Of a stretch of 8,088 nt of DNA, positions 1 through 6,485 are shown in pieces (within the stretch, counting starts at the first letter, position 1; every line of letters starts with the position of its first letter). Source of the DNA: an uncultured Eubacteriales bacterium (GTDB lineage Bacteria; Bacillota; Clostridia; Oscillospirales; Acutalibacteraceae). The position numbers and the translations under genes are program-made. Below the pieces are notes generated by a model. The model searched no databases. It saw nothing but the letters and a program-made list of their open reading frames with translations, and was not told where the DNA came from. Location: the NCBI GenBank assembly GCA_934444695.1, contig CAKSDF010000090.1, forward strand, positions 1 through 8,088, read 5' to 3'.

Positions 1-1
1 A

Positions 2-523
2 TGCTGCGGAGGACTTATACTCATCGGCAGAATGAACGACATCCTTATCGCCAACTTCTACACCGACAAGAAAACGGGATTCTTCAACCGGGCGTATTTC
101 GATAAATATCTCCAAAAGAAGAGCCGCACCATTCTTGACGACGGTACGGTTATGATCTCGATCTCGGTGACCAATCAGAGGGATATAAATAAAGAACACG
201 GAAGAAAAGCGGGAGACGAGGTTATCGAGCTTTTCGCCAAGGAGATAAGAACCGTTCTTTCGAAATCCAAGGCAATGCTGGTTTACAACGAGAATTCCCA
301 CTTTATCGCCGTGCTTGAAAAGAGCGATTCCATAACCGCCGAGGATATGATACAAAACCTTGAGGTTTCTCTTGAAAACCGCGAGACCTGCGAGAATGTC
401 GAGATAAGGTATAAGGCAGGCGTTGCCGAGACCTTCAGAGAGCGGATCAAATCGCCACGCGCACTTCTGGTCGAGGCCATTAAGAACAGCAAGGAATTTG
501 ACATAGAGCCTAAAAACGACTGA
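2..523 (+). CDS. Degenerate GGDEF-domain protein, 5'-truncated by the window edge
   Basis: The reading frame is open from the first base of the window, so this is the C-terminal part of a longer protein. The ATG at 32 has no well-spaced ribosome binding site (the GGAGG at 8-12 is about 19 nt away) and is probably internal. The visible part carries the opening motif of a diguanylate cyclase domain, TDKKTGFFNRAYF, then an ISVTNQRDINKEHGRKAGDEV stretch split across the usual D-x-F-K-x-I-N and G-H-x-x-G-D positions. Where the GGDEF signature should lie the sequence reads YNENSHFIAVL, so the catalytic and substrate residues are absent. I see no RxxD inhibitory site in front of it. The fold is therefore likely kept without cyclase activity, suggesting a sensory, binding or scaffold role. 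The residues before the domain (GGLILIGRMND) could be the end of a GAF-like or other sensor domain, but too little is visible. A gap of 195 nt separates it from the polysaccharide genes, so cotranscription is uncertain. Confidence 0.8.
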   Translation, partial: CCGGLILIGRMNDILIANFYTDKKTGFFNRAYFDKYLQKKSRTILDDGTVMISISVTNQRDINKEHGRKAGDEVIELFAKEIRTVLSKSKAMLVYNENSHFIAVLEKSDSITAEDMIQNLEVSLENRETCENVEIRYKAGVAETFRERIKSPRALLVEAIKNSKEFDIEPKND

Positions 524-535
524 AAGAATAAACGT

Positions 536-554
536 GCCGTATACGGCTAAGCCG
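536..554. repeat. Two overlapping short inverted repeats
   Basis: GCCGTATACGGC at 536-547 is a perfect 12-bp palindrome. Its right arm CGGC (544-547) is also the left arm of CGGC-TAA-GCCG (544-554). As RNA the two hairpins would be mutually exclusive, each with only a 4-bp stem. As DNA the first could be an operator for a dimeric regulator. It begins 13 nt after the upstream stop codon and has no U-tract, so it is not a typical terminator. No function can be assigned. Confidence 0.3.
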
Positions 555-703
555 GGTACACCGTGCATTGTTTTATGACAAACTGCTTTATAACAAAAAA
601 TGGCTGCGGCGTATAGGGCGGCGGGCATAATAAACAGATGTAAATTGCATGGACGATAAAAATGACGGGCGTGCAGTGCCCCGGCAGATATTAAGATTTA
701 ACT

Positions 704-712
704 AAAGGAGGT
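704..712 (+). promoter_or_regulatory. Strong ribosome binding site for the polymerase gene
   Basis: AAAGGAGGT matches the anti-Shine-Dalgarno sequence almost completely and sits about 7 nt before the ATG at 719. It is the best ribosome binding site in the window and fixes the start of the membrane protein. Confidence 0.85.
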
Positions 713-718
713 GGCGAT

Positions 719-1996
719 ATGGTTACAAGAGCGCGGGAAGCTGTTGTAAAGGCATACTTTACGGTGCTTATGTTTTTGATGTACTTCTTTCTTAACGAAA
801 CCGCTTATATAAGCGGAATGGGTATAACCTACCGCCATCTTTTCGCCCTTGCGATAATTTTCTCGGCTTTTATCTATTTCCTTATAAAACCGGATGTTTC
901 CCGGGCAGTGACATCCCTTAAATCGGCTTTTGTTTTTGCCGTACCGCTGCTTGTTGTGGTGGTGGCGTCTTCCCTTGTGTGGATAATCGACAAAAGCGAG
1001 ATTTCCACCATTTTAAGGGGTCTGTCGGGCTGTATCATATATACAAACTGGCTGTCCTGCGCCCTTGCGGCGGGAGCGATACTGCTGGTTTTCGGCAAGG
1101 ACGGCATATGGTATAATCTTGCCGCCATTTTAGCCTCTAACCTGTTTATGATACTAAACATAATTTTGTCAGACGGCGTTGGCAAATTCTTTAAGGAGTT
1201 CTTTGAGCTTATCATAAGCTTCGCCGGAACAACAGGGGAGACCATTGTTAAGGCCGAAATCCACGAGCTGGCATTTTGCCTCGGCGCATATATAATTTAT
1301 ATGCTTTACAGGCCGGTAAAAAAGCTGTGGTTTATTACGCTTTTTGCACTGTCTTGTTTCTGCTTTTTAGCCGCTCTCAAGCGAATCGCCATAATTGCCA
1401 TGGCGGTCGTGGCGGTCATAAGGTTCATAATATGGCTGTTTTCAAAGCTTTCCGAAAAGGCCGAGAAACGATGTGTAAACATAATAATGACCGTTTTCGT
1501 GGTGCTGCTTGTGGCTTATATATGGGTCATAAAGGCGGGAGTTTTCACCCTTATGGAAAAGGGCGGAATAGATACCAGCGGCCGTGCCTATATCTATTCT
1601 CACGTCAACAATTATTACAGCTTTTCTCCGCTTTTCGTGGGCAACGGTATAGGATTTTTGACCTACCAGCTCAACGAGGTGGTGTCCTTAGGCGTTTCGG
1701 CGGTGCACAACGATTTTTTGCAGTTCTTTGTGGATCTCGGATTTTTCGGATACATACTGTGGCTGCTTTCCATAACCCTTTTAAGAACCGGCTATTTCGG
1801 ACGCAGCGGGGATAACGACACCGCCACCGTGACCGCACTGCTTACCGTCTATCTCATAATTGTTTCAAGCACCGATAACACAATTAACTATCCGCTTCTT
1901 ACAACGACCATGGGAGTTATCATAATGGGCAACGGTTACGAACGAAGGGTAAGCGTTCAGCAACAACAATTTGACGCTCGTCCGCTTTTTGCTTAA
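719..1996 (+). CDS. O-antigen ligase/polymerase-like membrane protein (Wzy/WaaL type)
   Basis: This 425-residue protein is mostly hydrophobic, with roughly 11-12 predicted membrane segments (about residues 12-25, 38-56, 70-90, 107-125, 131-150, 183-197, 202-218, 222-242, 252-272, 337-356, 370-384 and 391-403). Between about 273 and 336 lies a large hydrophilic loop with the pattern of the O-antigen ligase/polymerase superfamily: SGR at 287-289, VGNGIGF at 307-313 and HNDFLQFFVDLGFFG at 330-344. A KR pair at 221-222 and an E-x-H/HEL region near 180-184 also fit. Members join polysaccharide repeat units on undecaprenyl carriers at the outer membrane face, or transfer finished chains to an acceptor. 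With four glycosyltransferases next door, polymerase of a secreted or capsular polysaccharide is likeliest; a ligase to teichoic acid or peptidoglycan cannot be excluded. The family diverges so fast that sequence alone does not decide. The start is fixed by the strong ribosome binding site at 704-712. The C-terminal tail after the last segment is polar and contains a run of four Gln. Confidence 0.85.
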   Translation: MVTRAREAVVKAYFTVLMFLMYFFLNETAYISGMGITYRHLFALAIIFSAFIYFLIKPDVSRAVTSLKSAFVFAVPLLVVVVASSLVWIIDKSEISTILRGLSGCIIYTNWLSCALAAGAILLVFGKDGIWYNLAAILASNLFMILNIILSDGVGKFFKEFFELIISFAGTTGETIVKAEIHELAFCLGAYIIYMLYRPVKKLWFITLFALSCFCFLAALKRIAIIAMAVVAVIRFIIWLFSKLSEKAEKRCVNIIMTVFVVLLVAYIWVIKAGVFTLMEKGGIDTSGRAYIYSHVNNYYSFSPLFVGNGIGFLTYQLNEVVSLGVSAVHNDFLQFFVDLGFFGYILWLLSITLLRTGYFGRSGDNDTATVTALLTVYLIIVSSTDNTINYPLLTTTMGVIIMGNGYERRVSVQQQQFDARPLFA

Positions 1997-2089
1997 GACA
2001 ATCAGGGGACGGTTTCGCTCATCTTTTTTCCGTTACGGAATCGCGGCTGCCGCTCATAGGCATCAAAAATTTTTGCGAGGTTAAAGTGT
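1997..2089. other. Intergenic spacer with two small hairpins and a GGGGACGG motif
   Basis: The 93-nt spacer holds AATCAGGGGACGGTTT near 2000-2015 and two adjacent short inverted repeats: TTCCG-TTA-CGGAA (2028-2040) and GCGG-CTG-CCGC (2043-2053). An AAAAATTTTT palindrome follows near 2065-2074. Neither hairpin is followed by a T-run on the + strand, so this is not an intrinsic terminator. A ribosome binding site GCGAGG (2075-2080) lies 9 nt before the next ATG. The GGGGACGGTT string resembles short dispersed repeats seen near REP-type elements in some bacterial genomes, but that is recollection, and one copy proves nothing. Confidence 0.4.
2028..2053. repeat. Tandem pair of short inverted repeats
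   Basis: Two perfect inverted repeats sit two bases apart: TTCCG-TTA-CGGAA (5-bp arms, 3-nt loop) and GCGG-CTG-CCGC (4-bp arms, 3-nt loop). They lie between the membrane protein gene and the glycosyltransferase run. They could form small RNA hairpins affecting mRNA stability between the two halves of the operon, or be remnants of a palindromic repeat element. No regulator can be named. Confidence 0.3.
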
Positions 2090-3319
2090 ATGAAAATTCT
2101 TATGGTCAATAAATTTTTATATCCGCGCGGCGGTGCCGAAAGCTATATGCTCGGCATCGGAAAACAGCTTGAGGAAATGGGGCACGAGGTCGAATACTTT
2201 GGTATGTACGACGAGAAAAATACCGTCGAAAACAAAGACGGCCTTTACACTCAGAATATGGATTTTCATACCTCGTCCCTTAAAAAGCTTTTTTACCCAT
2301 TTAAGATAATATATTCCCTTGAGGCAAAAAAGAAAATCGGCAAGGTCATTGACAGGATGAAGCCCGATGTCATCCACCTTAACAATATCAATTTTCAGCT
2401 TACCCCCTCGATAATCGACGCGGCAAAAAAGCGGGGAATTCCCGTTGTGTGGACGCTGCACGATTATCAGCTAATCTGTCCCGCCCACCTGCTTTATAAT
2501 GCCCAAAAGAACGAAATCTGCGAAAAATGCGTGGCAGGGGGAAAAATGCCCTGCATAAAAAACAAATGTATCCACGGTTCGCTTGTAAAGAGCATTATCG
2601 GTGTGGCCGAATGGCGTTTTTACAAAATGAAAAACGCCTATAAAAAGGTGGATACTTTTATTTCTCCCAGCAATTTTCTTTATTCAAAGCTGTGTGCCGA
2701 CAGCCCTCGGCTTTTCGAGGGGAAAACCGAGGTTTTGCATAACTACGTCACCGAGCGGAAGCTTTCCGAAAAAGCAAAAAGCAATTTCGATTTTCCCTAT
2801 GTTGTTTTTGCGGGTAGACTGAGCAAGGAAAAGGGAACAGATATTCTTGCAAAGACGGCAAAATTGCTGCCCGACGTTAAATTTGTGGTTATGGGCGACG
2901 GTCCCGAAAAAGCCGTCTTTGACGGCATCGAAAACGTTGTTGCCGCAGGATTTGTCAGCGGTGCAAAGCTTGATGAAAACATTGCCTTTGCAAAGGCTTT
3001 GCTGCTGCCGTCGGTCTGCTTTGAAAACTGTCCTATGTCCATTCTCGAGGCCGAGATGTTCTCGGTGCCCTGCGTTACCATGAATATGGGCGGTATGGCC
3101 GAGCTTGTGGAGGACGGAAAAACGGGTGTGCTTTCAAAAGGGGTCGACGCCGAAAGCTTTGCCGCTGCGGTAAAGGATATTTTGTCGGACGAAAAACGTC
3201 TTGAAAACATGAGAGAAAACTGCAAAAAGAAATCAGAGAAAAATCTGACCCTTGATACCTACTGCAAACGGCTTTTGGAAATCTACAAGACGGTGGGGGA
3301 AAAGCAATGCCGAAAATAA
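2090..3319 (+). CDS. GT4 family glycosyltransferase
   Basis: The 409-residue protein is a retaining glycosyltransferase with the two-domain GT-B fold, acting in the cytoplasm at the membrane to add a sugar from a nucleotide donor to a lipid-linked intermediate. The N-terminal acceptor domain begins MKILMVNKFLYPRGGAE with the glycine-rich GGAE at 14-17. The donor domain starts near 236 with FAGRLSKEKG (240-249), then VVMGDGPE at 266-273. The nucleotide-sugar site shows the GT4 EX7E motif with Glu312 and Glu320 (FENCPMSILE), followed by MGGMAELVEDGKTG. A cysteine cluster (130, 144, 147, 155, 160) sits after HDYQLIC and may bind zinc; I recall similar clusters in related GT4 enzymes. The donor and acceptor sugars cannot be read from sequence. 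GAGG at 2077-2080 supports the ATG. The 3' end overlaps the next gene by 13 nt, which suggests translational coupling. Confidence 0.92.
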   Translation: MKILMVNKFLYPRGGAESYMLGIGKQLEEMGHEVEYFGMYDEKNTVENKDGLYTQNMDFHTSSLKKLFYPFKIIYSLEAKKKIGKVIDRMKPDVIHLNNINFQLTPSIIDAAKKRGIPVVWTLHDYQLICPAHLLYNAQKNEICEKCVAGGKMPCIKNKCIHGSLVKSIIGVAEWRFYKMKNAYKKVDTFISPSNFLYSKLCADSPRLFEGKTEVLHNYVTERKLSEKAKSNFDFPYVVFAGRLSKEKGTDILAKTAKLLPDVKFVVMGDGPEKAVFDGIENVVAAGFVSGAKLDENIAFAKALLLPSVCFENCPMSILEAEMFSVPCVTMNMGGMAELVEDGKTGVLSKGVDAESFAAAVKDILSDEKRLENMRENCKKKSEKNLTLDTYCKRLLEIYKTVGEKQCRK

Positions 3320-4362
3320 GCGTAATTGTGCCGGTTTATGGGGTGGAAAAATATCTCGAACGCTGTGTGAATTCGCTGATCTGTCAAACCCTTTCCGACA
3401 TCGAAATAATTCTTGTGGACGATGGCTCTCCCGACCGCTGCCCTGCTCTTTGCGACGAATTTGCCAAAAAGGATGACCGTATTAAGGTCTTGCACAAAAA
3501 AAACGAGGGGCTCGGTCTTGCCAGAAATTCGGGTATGAGCCTTGCAAGCGGCGAGTATATCGCTTTTGTCGATTCCGACGACTATGTAAAGCCGCAGATG
3601 TATCAAGCGCTTTATGACGCGGCAAAGAAAGAGCATGCCGACATTGCCATGTGCGGACTGTGCTGCATCGGCGGAATAATGAGCGCAAAGGAAAACGATG
3701 TTCAAAATATAAACTGTTTTGACGAATATACCGTTTTCGTCGGCAAGGAAGGCATCGACCGTCTTATGCTTGACATTTCGGGCGCATTGCCGAAGGAAAG
3801 TCAGGATAGCAAATACGGGTTCAGCAGCGTTAAAAATATATACCGTAGGGAAATCATCGAAAAAAACGGCATAAGATTCTTGTCGGAACGCAAGGTTATG
3901 AGCGAGGATGTGTTTTTCCTGCTCGATTTTCTTGACAAATGCGAGTGTGCCGTGGGTGTTCCGGGAGCCTTTTACTGCTATTGCCGGAACGGTCAGTCGC
4001 TGTCCAAAAGCTATCGGGGCGATCGGTTTGAAAAGTGTCAGCTTATAATCGACGGCATAAACGAGGTCCTTTCAAAGCGAATGGACGAGAGTACTTATAA
4101 AATATATACCGACCGCCTTCTTCAGGCTTATGCACGGGCGGCCTGTATGCAGGAGATTCAGTTTGCGCCGTCAAACGGTATCGATAAAAAGGAGCTTAAT
4201 AAGCGGCTCAAGGCCATATGCAATTCAAAACGGCTTAAGACCACACTTAAAAATTATCCGTGGTACAAGCTGCCCTTTACCCAGGCGGCCTTTGCCTTTA
4301 CAATGCGCTTTTCCTTTATAGGACTTCAAAAACTTCTTGTTAAAATTAAGGACGGGAGATAG
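3307..4362 (+). CDS. GT2 family glycosyltransferase, first of a tandem pair
   Basis: The 351-residue protein is an inverting GT-A enzyme. It starts MPKISVIVPVYGVEKYL, has the nucleotide-binding VDDGS at 37-41, the DxD-type metal site DSDD at 89-92 and the downstream acidic SED at 199-201 that usually supplies the catalytic base. The region after about 215 (FYCYCRNGQSLS) is typical of the C-terminal part of EpsH/WcaA-like transferases of capsule and exopolysaccharide loci. It likely adds one sugar to the lipid-linked repeat unit. The start overlaps the end of the GT4 gene by 13 nt and has a GGTGGGGGA ribosome binding site at 3292-3300. It is a close paralogue of the next gene: 52 of the first 90 residues are identical without gaps by hand count. 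No transmembrane segment is obvious; a mildly hydrophobic stretch near the C-terminus may contact the membrane. Confidence 0.92.
   Translation: MPKISVIVPVYGVEKYLERCVNSLICQTLSDIEIILVDDGSPDRCPALCDEFAKKDDRIKVLHKKNEGLGLARNSGMSLASGEYIAFVDSDDYVKPQMYQALYDAAKKEHADIAMCGLCCIGGIMSAKENDVQNINCFDEYTVFVGKEGIDRLMLDISGALPKESQDSKYGFSSVKNIYRREIIEKNGIRFLSERKVMSEDVFFLLDFLDKCECAVGVPGAFYCYCRNGQSLSKSYRGDRFEKCQLIIDGINEVLSKRMDESTYKIYTDRLLQAYARAACMQEIQFAPSNGIDKKELNKRLKAICNSKRLKTTLKNYPWYKLPFTQAAFAFTMRFSFIGLQKLLVKIKDGR
4354..4358 (+). promoter_or_regulatory. Ribosome binding site that decides the second GT2 start
   Basis: GGGAG lies inside the last codons of the preceding gene, 8 nt before the ATG at 4367. It selects that ATG over the upstream in-frame ATG at 4337, which has no comparable site and would add ten residues (MLKLRTGDRF) in front of the conserved beta-strand FSVIVPIYG. 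Confidence 0.7.
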
Positions 4363-4366
4363 GTTT

Positions 4367-5386
4367 ATGTATTTTTCTGTGATAGTCCCCATATACGGTG
4401 TGGAAAAATATATAAGAGAATGTGTAGACAGCATACTCTGTCAGAATTTTTGCGACTATGAGCTTATACTTGTGGACGACGGGTCAAAGGATAACTGCCC
4501 CGCTATATGCGACGAATACGCCGAGCGGGACGGCAGGGTAAGGGTCGTACACAAGCAAAACGGCGGCCTTGTATCGGCGCGGCAGGAGGGCCTGCTTGCC
4601 GCAAATGGGAAATACATTATAAATGTCGACGGAGACGACAGCATCGAGCCGGGCTATTTTAAAAAAGCCTTCGAGCTTTGTGAAAAGCACGATCCCGACA
4701 TTATATCCTTCGGAATATATTATGATTACGGAAACAAAAAAGTCTTTGATCCCGAGCCTTTGGAAAAAGGGCTTTACACCGACGAAGGGTTAAAGGAAAT
4801 ACATGAGAAAATGCTGCTTACAAAGGATATGAAGCATATGCACTATTTCCTTTGGGCAAAGGTGTTTAAAAAGCAGGCGGTTTTTGACTGTCAGCAAGCG
4901 GTTGATAGAAGAATTTCCATGGGTGAGGACGTGACCTGTCTCATTCCTGCATACCTTAAAGCAAAGCAGGTTTATATATCGGACGAGGCTGTGTATAACT
5001 GCCGCTGCCGAACCGATTCCATGTCGAGGAGCTATAAGCAAAGCCATTTTGACGATATAAGGCTTGGAGTATTGCGGCTCTTGGAAGCGGGAAAAGAAAT
5101 AGGGGAAACAACGGGCACCGATGAAAATTTCAATGGCGCGGTCGACCGATATGCGGCCTTTATGTTTTTTGTCATTTTCGCCTGCGGAGCGCAGCAGGGA
5201 GAAAAAAGCGTCTGTAAATATGCGAAAAGCGTTTTCGACGGATGTTTTTGCAACGCCTTTGAAAGAGCAGAATTTTCTGAAATAACCGTCAAGAGCAAAT
5301 GGGCAGTTTCACTGCTTAAAAAAAGAAAATTTAAGACCGCATATACCTTTTTAAGGCTTTGCGGAAAACTTAAAGGCAAAGGATAA
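4367..5386 (+). CDS. GT2 family glycosyltransferase, second of a tandem pair
   Basis: Starting at 4367 gives 339 residues beginning MYFSVIVPIYGVEKYI, which matches the N-terminus of its paralogue upstream; the longer form from 4337 would overlap that gene and lacks a ribosome binding site. GT-A landmarks are VDDGS at 36-40, DGDD at 88-91 as the metal and nucleotide site, and GED at 186-188 as the probable catalytic acid/base region. The CPAxCDEYA stretch at 44-52 is shared with the paralogue but not with the third GT2. The likely role is transfer of a further sugar in the same repeat unit, with donor unknown. Acceptor-side residues between 70 and 80 differ from the paralogue (SARQEGLLAAN against LARNSGMSLAS), so it probably has its own specificity. 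It follows the preceding stop by 4 nt and precedes the next start by 9 nt. Confidence 0.92.
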   Translation: MYFSVIVPIYGVEKYIRECVDSILCQNFCDYELILVDDGSKDNCPAICDEYAERDGRVRVVHKQNGGLVSARQEGLLAANGKYIINVDGDDSIEPGYFKKAFELCEKHDPDIISFGIYYDYGNKKVFDPEPLEKGLYTDEGLKEIHEKMLLTKDMKHMHYFLWAKVFKKQAVFDCQQAVDRRISMGEDVTCLIPAYLKAKQVYISDEAVYNCRCRTDSMSRSYKQSHFDDIRLGVLRLLEAGKEIGETTGTDENFNGAVDRYAAFMFFVIFACGAQQGEKSVCKYAKSVFDGCFCNAFERAEFSEITVKSKWAVSLLKKRKFKTAYTFLRLCGKLKGKG

Positions 5387-5395
5387 AATAACAAA

Positions 5396-6484
5396 ATGAA
5401 AAATGTCACACCCGATATTTCGGTGGTAATGGCCGTTTATAACGGCGAAAAATTTTTAAAAGAGACCCTCGACAGCATTCTTTCTCAGACCTTTGAGAAT
5501 TTTGAGGTCGTGGTGATAGACGACTGCTCGACCGACGGCACGGCCGATATTCTTAAAGGCTACAGCGAAAGGGACGGCCGTATAAAAGTCTTTAAAAACG
5601 AAACCAATAAGAAGCTTGCAAGGTCGCTAAACCGCGGCATAGAGCTTGCACAGGGAAAATACATCGTCAGAATGGATGCCGACGATATATGCCTTAAAAA
5701 CAGATTGGAACGGCAATTTTCCTTTATGGAAAGCCATCCGAAAACCGATCTTTCCTTTTGCAAATTCTTTTCCTTTTGCGATGGAGAGATAATTCCCGGA
5801 TGCGTCGGCCGCAAGACCGATGAAAACAGCATAAAGGCTATGTTTTTGTTTTTCTGCCCGGTGCTTCATCCCGGGGTCATAGTTAAATCGTCGGTTATCA
5901 AAAAATATAGATACGACCCGAGTCACACCTGCTCGGAGGATCTTGATCTTTGGATAAGAATAATGTGCGACGGGGTGAGCATTTCGTCGAGCGGCGATTT
6001 TCTTATGCTTTACCGTATTCACGGCGATTCCATAACCGCCAATTCCCTTGAACGGCAAAAAAATGAGGTGCTGATCAGCGAAAAGTTCTTTTACGAAAAA
6101 ATGCTTGCAGGTTTGCCTAAAGAGCTTGAGCATTTCTATATAAACGGTGTTTATTTTAAAACCGATTTCAACAAAAATAAGCTTTGCGCTTTTTATAAAT
6201 ATATCGCCTCCGAAAACGGCAAAAAAAGATCCTTTTCAAAGCAGGGAATAGTTGATTCCTTCGCCGAAATTTTGGCAGAATATAAGCGGCAGGGGAAACT
6301 CGGCGCAAAAGAAATACCCTTTATACTGCGATTCGGCGGACTTAAAATGGTAAGAGCGCTTTTAGGTAAAAAGGCGCGGGCGAAAAACGACATAAAGTCG
6401 GCGCGGCAGGCGGCGGCCGAAAACGGCTTTGTGCTAAATAGAGAAGAAAACGGTCTGCCGATATATTGTTTGGAGAAGAAATAA
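5396..6484 (+). CDS. GT2 family glycosyltransferase, divergent third copy
   Basis: The 362-residue protein is another inverting GT-A transferase. It begins with a short lead and then ISVVMAVYNGEKFL, has IDDCSTDGT at 41-49, DADD at 94-97 as the metal-binding motif, HPG at 158-160, SEDLDLW at 180-186 and YRIHGDSIT at 206-214. The last four match the WcaA/EpsE-like GT2 branch, distinct from the tandem pair upstream. The C-terminal 130 residues are basic and of no recognised domain. The start follows the previous stop by 9 nt; its best ribosome binding site, AAAGGA at 5378-5383, is rather far at 12 nt, so initiation may depend on coupling. The stop is one base from the next ATG, tying this enzyme to the GGDEF-EAL gene in one transcript. 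The sugar transferred is unknown. Confidence 0.92.
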   Translation: MKNVTPDISVVMAVYNGEKFLKETLDSILSQTFENFEVVVIDDCSTDGTADILKGYSERDGRIKVFKNETNKKLARSLNRGIELAQGKYIVRMDADDICLKNRLERQFSFMESHPKTDLSFCKFFSFCDGEIIPGCVGRKTDENSIKAMFLFFCPVLHPGVIVKSSVIKKYRYDPSHTCSEDLDLWIRIMCDGVSISSSGDFLMLYRIHGDSITANSLERQKNEVLISEKFFYEKMLAGLPKELEHFYINGVYFKTDFNKNKLCAFYKYIASENGKKRSFSKQGIVDSFAEILAEYKRQGKLGAKEIPFILRFGGLKMVRALLGKKARAKNDIKSARQAAAENGFVLNREENGLPIYCLEKK

Positions 6485-6485
6485 G

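Larger units (their letters stand above)
524..718. other. Intergenic region upstream of the polymerase gene
   Basis: This 195-nt gap has no ORF I would call and no hairpin followed by a T-run, so no intrinsic terminator is evident for the upstream gene. It contains a perfect 12-bp palindrome at 536-547 overlapping a second short inverted repeat at 544-554. A weak promoter-like pair, TTGTTT at 568-573 and TATAAC at 589-594, has a short 15-nt spacer and is not convincing. I looked for the conserved core of a c-di-GMP-I riboswitch, which the neighbouring genes would make plausible, and did not recognise one. The gap ends in a strong ribosome binding site. Confidence 0.5.

Noticed and set aside
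32..34. ATG at 32 as the true start of the first GGDEF protein
   Set aside because: The frame is open to the window edge and there is no well-spaced ribosome binding site, so a start outside the window is more likely.
568..594. Promoter-like TTGTTT and TATAAC pair upstream of the polymerase gene
   Set aside because: The spacer is only 15 nt and the -35 box matches weakly, so it is not listed as a promoter.
524..718. Possible c-di-GMP riboswitch in the gap, suggested by the neighbouring genes
   Set aside because: I could not find the conserved core or paired helices of a GEMM-type aptamer; a covariance search of this gap would settle it.
1276..1815. A 179-residue + strand open frame inside the polymerase gene
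   Set aside because: It is rich in Arg, Gly and His with no domain, has no ribosome binding site, and lies wholly inside a well-supported membrane protein gene in another frame.
4337..4366. Upstream in-frame ATG for the second GT2
   Set aside because: It overlaps the preceding gene by 26 nt, lacks a ribosome binding site and adds residues absent from the paralogue; the ATG at 4367 is preferred.
5627..6133. A 168-residue minus strand open frame inside the third GT2 gene
   Set aside because: It lies antisense to a gene with full GT2 motifs and shows no recognisable domain or ribosome binding site; it is a shadow frame.
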